A DNA stretch of 6,178 nucleotides from CAZTLI01 sp964614375 (GTDB taxonomy: Bacteria > Chloroflexota > Anaerolineae > Aggregatilineales > Phototrophicaceae), in contig CAZTLI010000338.1 of assembly GCA_964614375.1 (NCBI GenBank), forward strand, positions 1 through 6,178. Direction: 5' to 3'. Below, piece by piece: positions 1 to 6,100 of this stretch. Both the position numbers and the translations under genes were made by a program. Each line of letters opens with the position of its first letter. Within the stretch, counting starts at the first letter, position 1. The notes under the pieces are model-generated. The model saw only the letters and a list, made by a program, of their open reading frames with translations. It had not been told where the DNA came from and ran no database searches.

Positions 1-582
1 CTGAATCTGCGTCCGAAGCAGGTCGATTTTCCCTTTGACGATTTGACAGGCAAGCCACTCATCTATATTTCGCTGGGGACAATCAATAATCAAAATCTCG
101 ATTTTTATCGCGCCTGTTTGACCGCTTTTGCCGAGCATCCGGGACAGATTGTGCTGTCGGCAGGCAAACAGACGGACATTGCCGCACTGGGTGAGATACC
201 GCCCAATTTTATCGTTCGCAATTTTGTCCCCCAGCTAGATATTTTGCAGCGCGCTGACCTGTTTATCACACATGGCGGCTTGAACAGTGTGCATGAGGGA
301 CTGTACTACGGTGTGCCGCTGGTGGTGATTCCGCAGCAGGCTGAACAGGCTATCGTCGCGCAGCAGGTGGCGAAACATGGTGCGGGTCTGGCATTGCGCG
401 ATAGGCCGCCGTATGGTCGGGTGACGGCGCAGGAAGTCCGGGCTGCCGCCGACACTGCCCTGGGCGCAAAACGCGATTCCTATCACAGCGCCGCCGTCCG
501 TTTAGGCGAGACGCTGCGAGAATCCGGCGGTGCTGCCCGCGCGGCAGACGAAATTCAGGCGTTTGTGAAAAGCCAATCGTAA
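1..582 (+). CDS. MGT-family (GT1, GT-B fold) glycosyltransferase, C-terminal part; 5' end outside the window
   Basis: The frame is open from base 1, so the gene starts upstream; 193 residues are visible, about half of the roughly 400 usual for the family. Seen: the 'PLIYISLGT' strand that opens the C-terminal Rossmann-like domain, then 'NFVPQLDILQRADLFI', 'THGGLNSVHEGLYYGVP' (His codon at 271-273) and 'QQAEQ'. Known of the family: this is the nucleotide-sugar binding signature of macrolide/UGT-like GT1 enzymes; the HGG histidine contacts the donor diphosphate and the acidic-Gln pair the sugar. Such enzymes are cytosolic and move a sugar from a UDP- or dTDP-sugar to a small lipophilic acceptor such as a macrolide, flavonoid, sterol or carotenoid. 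The acceptor is set mainly by the missing N-terminal domain, so no substrate can be named. The visible donor site looks intact. The TAA stop at 580-582 has no clear terminator after it. Confidence 0.9.
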   Translation: MNLRPKQVDFPFDDLTGKPLIYISLGTINNQNLDFYRACLTAFAEHPGQIVLSAGKQTDIAALGEIPPNFIVRNFVPQLDILQRADLFITHGGLNSVHEGLYYGVPLVVIPQQAEQAIVAQQVAKHGAGLALRDRPPYGRVTAQEVRAAADTALGAKRDSYHSAAVRLGETLRESGGAARAADEIQAFVKSQS

Positions 583-599
583 GCCCGTTCTAACATTTG

Positions 600-610
600 T
601 GCGCTATAAT
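600..610 (+). promoter_or_regulatory. Probable sigma-70-type promoter (-10 TATAAT) for the J-domain gene pair
   Basis: A perfect TATAAT stands at 605-610, preceded by TGTGCGC, in the 57-base gap between the glycosyltransferase stop and the ATG at 640. Transcription would start near 617, giving a leader of about 23 bases. I see no good -35 hexamer at 16-18 bases upstream, so the TG-rich stretch before the -10 may compensate. The position right before a gene start supports it; the missing -35 weakens it. Confidence 0.5.
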
Positions 611-639
611 CCGTTTATTGTTGATTACGGAATCTTGTG

Positions 640-1395
640 ATGCGTTTTGATACCCATCAAGTGCGGGTCTATTTGATGAATCGGCTGCTGTCGGCGGGCA
701 TGGTGCTGGATGCGTGGGATGATGGCACAGACCTGATTATGGCGATGTTGCGAACGGGTGTTGCGGTGACGATTCATCTGATAGAAAGCCGAATCAGCCT
801 TGCCGAGGTGAAGTCTGTCCTGACACAAAATCACGCAGCGGGTTTTCATACGATGTTCATCTTCTGGTGCGATATGCTGCTGCCGCGTGAAGGCGATGAA
901 TACCCGATGGATGATTGGATGGCGGGGTTGATGCCGCTGTATGGCGATGTGCTGTATGGCTATGAAGTATTCCACGGCAGTGTCTATGTGTTCCCGGTGT
1001 ATTTTGATGGCGTTGGCGGCGTGCGTACAATCCGCTATGGTGACGACATCAACATCAGCGGAATCGGTGGCAGGACTGTCAATTCAGCCGGCCCCTATCT
1101 GACGGGTATGTGGCGCGTTGCCGGATTTAATATGGCGCCCGGCACGAAGCAGACTCGCGGCGAAGCACAGGCGGAAGTCGAAAATGAGGAGGTGTCGGCG
1201 GGCGTGGCGAGTCTATCGGCATATTATGCCATCCTCGAACTGGAATACAGTGCTGATAAAGACGCCATCAAAGTGGCGTATCGTCGCATGGCTCGCAAAT
1301 ATCACCCCGATATGAACAAAGCGCCGGACGCAGCCGAACACATGAAGCGCGTCAACATCGCTTACTATCACATCATGCAGCAACTCGCGGACTGA
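640..1395 (+). CDS. C-terminal J-domain protein with uncharacterised N-terminal domain (paralog 1)
   Basis: A 251-residue protein. Residues about 194-250 form a J-domain: helix I 'YYAILELEYSADKDAIK', helix II 'AYRRMARKY', the HPD loop at 222-224, and helix III 'HMKRVNIAYYHIM'. Known: the HPD loop of J-proteins stimulates DnaK/Hsp70 ATPase. There is no Gly/Phe region, zinc finger or DnaJ C-terminal domain, so this is a class C (type III) J-protein with the J-domain at the unusual C-terminal end. Residues 1-165 match no family I recognise; landmarks are 'VLDAWDDGTDLI', 'IHLIES', 'AAGFHTMFIF', 'DDWMAGLMPLYGDVLYGY' and 'MWRVAGFN', and the spacer 166-192 is polar. No signal peptide or membrane segment is seen, so it should be cytosolic. 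ATG 640 was chosen over GTG 637 because the neighbouring paralog starts with the same MRFDTH. No clear Shine-Dalgarno precedes it. Inference: the N-terminal domain binds a client and the J-domain delivers DnaK. Confidence 0.88.
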   Translation: MRFDTHQVRVYLMNRLLSAGMVLDAWDDGTDLIMAMLRTGVAVTIHLIESRISLAEVKSVLTQNHAAGFHTMFIFWCDMLLPREGDEYPMDDWMAGLMPLYGDVLYGYEVFHGSVYVFPVYFDGVGGVRTIRYGDDINISGIGGRTVNSAGPYLTGMWRVAGFNMAPGTKQTRGEAQAEVENEEVSAGVASLSAYYAILELEYSADKDAIKVAYRRMARKYHPDMNKAPDAAEHMKRVNIAYYHIMQQLAD

Positions 1396-1396
1396 C

Positions 1397-2137
1397 ATGC
1401 GTTTTGATACCCATCACCTGAGCAAACGCCTGTTGGAGCAATTGCATCGCGTGCCAATTGTGTTGGATGCGTGGGACGATGGTTCGGACGTGTTGATTGT
1501 GACGCTGGCGACAGGTCAGGTCGTTAGTATTGAGTTGATTGAACGCCCCACAACCCTCGCGCAATTTCGCCTGACGATGACTGCCAACAACAACGCGGGA
1601 TTTCATACGCTCTTTGTGTTCCGCGCTGAATTTTTGCTGCCGCCCGATAATGAATATTACGTCATGGACGATTGGATGGCGGAAATTGTGGCGCTGTATG
1701 GCAATGTGCTGTATGGCTATGACGTGTTCGAGGGTGAGACATTTCCGGTCTATTTTCTGGGTGAAGGTCGGCGGCGGTATGTGCGGTATGGCGCGCCTGT
1801 CACAGGTGACGGATTGGGCTGTGTCGTCATCCAGTCGAAATCTACAGAATTTGAAGGCTTCTGGCGGGTCGCGAGTTTTAATTTGAATGGCACAGCGCAG
1901 CAGCAGCACATTCCCGATGAAAAATCATCGCAACAGGACACGCCGGATACGATTAGACGCTATTTCGCCCTGTTGAAGCTTGAGCCGAATGCGGATGCGG
2001 ACGCTATCAAACAAGCCTATCGCGCATTGGCGCGCCGTTATCATCCCGACATCAACCGTTCGGCAGATGCGACACACCACATGCAGCGCATCAACGAGGC
2101 CTATTTCCACATCATGCGTTATGTGAACGGGGATTGA
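1397..2137 (+). CDS. C-terminal J-domain protein with uncharacterised N-terminal domain (paralog 2)
   Basis: A 246-residue protein whose ATG lies one base after the TGA of the previous gene (TGA-C-ATG), so the two are surely co-transcribed and probably translationally coupled; no Shine-Dalgarno is evident. It is a tandem paralog: by hand alignment, residues 1-110 match the neighbour at 55 positions without gaps, and the J-domains at about 32 of 57. Shared blocks include the MRFDTH start, 'VLDAWDDG', 'NAGFHTLFVF', 'DDWMAEIVALYGNVLYGY' and 'FWRVASFN'. The J-domain spans about 187-243 with HPD at 216-218, helix II 'AIKQAYRALARRY' and helix III 'HMQRINEAYFHIM'. The linker (about 164-186) is Gln/Ser/Asp-rich and presumably flexible. 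No DnaJ zinc finger, Gly/Phe region or membrane segment is present. Role inferred: DnaK co-chaperone or adaptor with a client set by the N-terminal domain. The two copies may form a heterodimer or have diverged in client. Confidence 0.88.
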   Translation: MRFDTHHLSKRLLEQLHRVPIVLDAWDDGSDVLIVTLATGQVVSIELIERPTTLAQFRLTMTANNNAGFHTLFVFRAEFLLPPDNEYYVMDDWMAEIVALYGNVLYGYDVFEGETFPVYFLGEGRRRYVRYGAPVTGDGLGCVVIQSKSTEFEGFWRVASFNLNGTAQQQHIPDEKSSQQDTPDTIRRYFALLKLEPNADADAIKQAYRALARRYHPDINRSADATHHMQRINEAYFHIMRYVNGD

Positions 2138-2212
2138 ACGCGGGTTCTCGTCGAGGCGTAACTCTGCATGTTTGTCAGCAGTTCCGCCTGTCAACTAATC
2201 AGCAAGTGATTG
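2138..2212. other. Convergent intergenic gap without a convincing terminator
   Basis: These 75 bases separate two stop codons facing each other (TGA at 2135-2137 on +, and at 2213-2215 on -). I find only weak symmetry: a 5-base AATCA/TGATT pair at 2197-2211 and a CTCGTCGAG palindrome at 2147-2155, neither followed by a T-run. Transcripts from the two sides may overlap. Confidence 0.5.
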
Positions 2213-3013
2213 TCATGTCCAGCCATTGGCGTTTTTGATCTCGGCATAGGCGATATTGAGGCTTTTGAAACGGGCTTCGGCTTCTTCTTGCGGGAGGTCG
2301 CTCACATCGGGATGAACCTGGCGTGCCAACCGTCGATAGGCCGCTTTAACCGTTTCATATTTCGCACCCGGTTCAATTTCCAGCAAGGTGTAGCTTTCAA
2401 TCAGGGCAGTGGTCGTCTTCACTAATTTTCCCGGCTGCCACTTGCGGGCGGTCTCGTCGAAGTCAGCACGTTTCCCTTGCATTCCGACAAATTTGCCATC
2501 GCTGAATGACACCGTTAACCAGTCGCCTTTCACATGGCGTTCTTTCAACGACAGGCGGTTGAAGCGAATGTTGCCAAACACCACCTCGCGACCAAACGCC
2601 ACTTTATATTCACCGCGCCCGGCTGTTTCGAGATGGAGTTCATAGAGTCGTGGCTGGTCATTATAGGTGGTATAGGCATAAATCCGCCGATTGGTCAGAT
2701 GATAGACAGCGTGCAGCCATTCCGGGATACGGGCGATATGCCCTGCGGGTGGCACAAGCGAGAGTTCGACAATCAACAGCGCGGGATGCCCATTGTTGGT
2801 GTGCAAACTCATGATGTCGCGCACGGTGCTGGTTTGGATGGCATTGTCAACAATATGAATGCAGGCTAGCTTACCCGTCCACATCTTGACGATGAGATCG
2901 GGATGCCATTTGACGAACGTCAGATTGTTATTTGGCGGGTCGATGACACAGGTGCGTACCTGTTTGAGTGTATTGATTTGTGTTTGTAACCACTGTTTGA
3001 TGGTTGTGGTCAT
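2213..3013 (-). CDS. C-terminal J-domain protein, divergent third member of the local family (paralog 3)
   Basis: A 266-residue protein, convergent with the tandem pair (75 bases between stops). Its J-domain is at about 206-262: 'SYTLLEIEPGAKYETVK', 'AAYRRLARQ', HPD at 234-236, 'ARFKSLNIAYAEIK'. The N-terminal half is only weakly like the other two, but the order of landmarks is kept: 'DLIVKMWTGKLACIHIVD' against 'DLIMAMLRTGVAVTIHLIE', then 'NNGHPALLIVELSLVPP', 'IPEWLHAVYHLTNRRIYAY' in place of DDWM...VLYGY, and 'GDWLTVSF' in place of the WRVAGFN block. It therefore belongs to the same domain family, separated earlier. Helix III has a longer acidic approach ('LPQEEAEA'). No signal peptide or transmembrane helix is seen. 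ATG 3013 is used; no Shine-Dalgarno is obvious. It lies 130 bases downstream of the large regulator on the same strand but behind a terminator, so it probably has its own promoter. Confidence 0.88.
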   Translation of the reverse strand: MTTTIKQWLQTQINTLKQVRTCVIDPPNNNLTFVKWHPDLIVKMWTGKLACIHIVDNAIQTSTVRDIMSLHTNNGHPALLIVELSLVPPAGHIARIPEWLHAVYHLTNRRIYAYTTYNDQPRLYELHLETAGRGEYKVAFGREVVFGNIRFNRLSLKERHVKGDWLTVSFSDGKFVGMQGKRADFDETARKWQPGKLVKTTTALIESYTLLEIEPGAKYETVKAAYRRLARQVHPDVSDLPQEEAEARFKSLNIAYAEIKNANGWT

Positions 3014-3048
3014 GGGCGGTTGGTCAATGTATTTTGCAGTCTGCTGAA

Positions 3049-3077
3049 ATGGTAGCGACGATAGACCGCTTTTGCAA
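3049..3077 (-). promoter_or_regulatory. Possible promoter for the minus-strand J-domain gene
   Basis: Reading the minus strand, TTGCAA (3072-3077) and TACCAT (3049-3054) are separated by exactly 17 bases; each matches 4 of 6 consensus positions. The pair lies between the regulator's terminator and the ATG at 3013, where a promoter would be needed if the terminator is efficient. Such weak matches arise often by chance. Confidence 0.3.
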
Positions 3078-3101
3078 GCACTTTGACCTGTGATAGACGA
3101 G

Positions 3102-3139
3102 AATCACAAAGGCAGGTGGTGTGCCTGCCTTTGTGGATT
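3102..3139 (-). terminator. Hairpin terminator after the large sensor-regulator gene
   Basis: The arms CACAAAGGCAGG (3105-3116) and CCTGCCTTTGTG (3124-3135) are perfectly complementary over 12 bases around a 7-base loop. Three more pairs (3102-3104 with 3137-3139) are possible across one bulged G. The stem begins within 10 bases after the TGA of the regulator (3144-3146). The A-rich and T-rich ends lie inside the stem and only a short T-poor tail follows, so release may be less efficient than at a classic intrinsic terminator. The stem is symmetric and could act on both strands, but no plus-strand gene ends here. Confidence 0.75.
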
Positions 3140-3143
3140 AGGC

Positions 3144-6100
3144 TCAAGGTTGGCGGAACATATAGCCAATGCCCGGTTGATTGTGGATGTAACGCGGGCT
3201 GTCGTTGGTAGGTTCGATCTTCTTCCGCAAGCGGCTGACATTCACCCACAGGTAATGGGTCTCGTTGCGATATTCCGGCCCCCAGACCTGGGTGAGCAGT
3301 TGTTCGTGCGAGAGGACTTGCCCTTCGTTGATTGCCAGCACGCGCAGGAGGTCATATTCGATGCGCGTGAGTTCAACCGGTTTATTGTTGTAGAAAACTT
3401 CGCGCCGCGCGAGGTCAATATAGAGCGCACCGAATTCCAGCGGCTCGCTCACCCGTTCTACGATTTGTTCGCGTTTGAACAGTGTTTTGACTTCGGCGAT
3501 GAGTTCATCTTCGCTGATGGGTTCGTTGATATAACCGTCTGCCCCCATGTTCAGCCCCAGCACTTTATCACTGCGGTTGAATTCGTCTGCAATCAAAATG
3601 ACCGGGCTGGTGGTGCGTTTGCGAATGCGCTCACACAATTTCAGGCTGTCTTCGTTGGCGATTTGTGTATCGAGCAGGATTAAGTCCATACGCGCGGATT
3701 TCAGGTCACTGAAGGCTTCTTCAGCATCATCGTAATCGAGCACCTCAAAACCTTTATTCTGTAAGACGGTCGATGACCGTGCTGACAGGCGTGAAAGTCC
3801 CCGCACAACCATAATCCGCTTGAGCGTGCGTTCAGGTGCGCGGGCAGCCAGTGCGCCAGCCGTTTCGCGCGGGCTTATGGTTGCTTCGACGATGGGTTCG
3901 CTTTCGAGCAGGAATTCGTCGGTCATGACCGCGGGAATACTGATTGTAACCAACACCCCATGCGCGGTTGTGTCGGCGTCCATTGTGCCACCATGCTTGC
4001 GGATGATTTCATGACTCAGGTAAATACCCAGACTATTTTCATTTTCGATTGTGCCATCGGTTGTGCCCGTTGTAGCGCCGCCGTTCCCTTTGAAATCGGC
4101 ATTGAATATTTGGTCAACTTGCGACTGGGTAATGGCGGTATTGGTGTTAGAGAGCAGGAGCAGCACGTTATGCCCTTGTCGCTCGATATTCACCGCGACT
4201 TTGGTTTCTTGTGGCGCTTCTTCGACAACAAATTGCAAAATATTGGCAACCGCCCGCGTCATGTGGAAGGCGTCGATGTTGATATTGGGGATGCGGTCGG
4301 GCGCGTTCACGTCTATGCGGCGGCGCACCCGGCTGAAATAGCGATAGTCGAGTACCGATTGCACGAGGTCATAGGGGTCGATGTGTTCACGGTCAAGGAT
4401 AAGCCCTGTAATTTCGAGCTTATACAATTCCGAGAAGTTATCCCACAACATGCCCACTCGTTCGATGCTGCGTTCGACCTTTCGCAGCAAGAAATGCCGT
4501 TCGCGTGGGGCGAAATTATTATGTTGTTCGACCAGCGTGGTGATGAGACCGCGCACCTGTGCATAGTGAACGCGAATGTGTTCGGGCATTGTGCCCAGCA
4601 GGGGGAGCTGGTTGCTGAACATATCTTTGAAGCGGGAATTATCGCGCACGACACCCGACCAATTGATGCCGCTGTCGAGGGTTTCGATTGCCACCAATTC
4701 GATGTGAATATCGCGTTTGGGCAGGGGCAATGAAATTTCGACAATCGGATAATCGGCGGCGGCGGGCAGGCTGGTAATCGCAGCCCGCAGCTGTGACATA
4801 ACCTGATCGTAGTCTGTCGAACGACGGGCAAGGCGTTCGAGTAGGGTTTTGCTGTCCTGATAGATGACTTCGGACGGATTAATGCCCGTGAGTTCGGTGA
4901 ACTGTGGATTACAGAAGATGACCTTATCGGTTTCATCCACGAAGAAAATGCCTTCAGACACACTGCGAAGAATAGCTTCCAGGCGGGCACTTTTTTCGAG
5001 CATGATGTGCATCAGCGTCATGCGCTCCAGCGCCTGACCAGCGGTATGGGCCAGACTTTTGACGAGGTTGAAGTTGTCGTTTGTCAGGGGACGGTTATCG
5101 GCTGTACTGGCGACCTGCACACCGACAATACGCGCGGAATCTACAATGGGCAGAAAGACAATGTAGTGCCCATTCATCTGGGTGAATAATTGGCGCAGTA
5201 CCGCATCTTGCACGCGACCCGATGAGATAATAACCGGTTCGAGACTCTGGTCAAATTGCTTGAAAACCTCGCGGAAGTAGCCGTTGCTATAGAGGTCTTG
5301 AAAAATCGAACGCATATCTTTGGTATGGGCACTGACAATCATTTCGTCGGTGTTGTCTTCGGTATCGCCATAGAGCATCACCAGCGCCCGATTGATGTCG
5401 GGGACATCTTCAACCAGTTCGCGCAGGGCTTCGGCGATTTCCTGCGGTGTTTGCAGATTAACAAAACGCTGCCATGCTCGCAGCAGCAGCTGGTTGATTT
5501 GGGCACGACGATTTTGTGTGCCATAGGTGATGATGTTGTTAAAAGCGATGGCGAATTGGTCGGCAAACAGTTCATACAGCGCCACATCTTCTTGATCGAG
5601 GGGCTTACTGGTTGTGCCGAAGACGGCTAATGTGCCTACAATATCGTCCTGATAATTTAGAGGGACAAAAATAGCTGAGCTGGCATTTTGCAGCGGTGGC
5701 GGTGGCAGATAAAACTGGTCGAGATTGACATCCACATACAATTGGATGACGCCACTTTCCATCACACGCTGGAAGGGGTCATATTCTTGCAGATGGATAG
5801 GCCCTTCATAAAAACGGTCATCGCCGCTGCCGGTTCGCAGGGCATACAATTTGAGGACATTCTCTTCATTGACGACCACAGCCGCGCCATAGAGCTGCAA
5901 GGTGCTGCATAAAATATCAAAGGCGTCATGGACGAATGATTGATGCGTCGGCGCGCTATGGAGACGGCGCGAGACCATTGTAATCAGATGCAGGTTGTGA
6001 TTGCGATGTGCGAGGGTGATATTCTGGCGGCGCTGGCGCAAGATCAGGCGCAAACGTCGGGCTAACTCTTCGCCATTGAGTTCAAAATCCAGCACATCAT

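Noticed and set aside
43..45. TTG at 43 as start of the glycosyltransferase
   Set aside because: The frame is open from base 1 and the upstream residues (RPKQVDFPFDD) fit the linker before the C-terminal domain of this family; a start here would remove the whole acceptor domain.
625..2194. Minus-strand open frames opposite the tandem J-protein genes
   Set aside because: They are antisense to two paralogous genes with clear protein-level conservation and an intact HPD motif; they show no domain of their own.
2147..2211. Terminator between the convergent J-protein genes
   Set aside because: Only a 4-base palindrome and a 5-base stem are present, with no T-run; too weak to call.
3090..3683. 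Long plus-strand open frame (197 codons) opposite the regulator's C terminus
   Set aside because: It lies antisense to the receiver and winged-helix coding sequence, whose protein matches a known family closely; its own translation shows no recognisable domain and spans the terminator hairpin.
3960..4733. Long plus-strand open frame (257 codons) opposite the kinase-like core
   Set aside because: Antisense shadow of a confidently coding region; codon bias of the minus strand creates stop-free stretches, and no motif or start signal supports it.
4313..4990. Minus-strand open frame of 225 codons inside the regulator in another frame
   Set aside because: It overlaps the PAS and DHp coding sequence on the same strand; its composition is rich in Cys, Ser and Pro, with no domain, which is typical of an out-of-frame reading.
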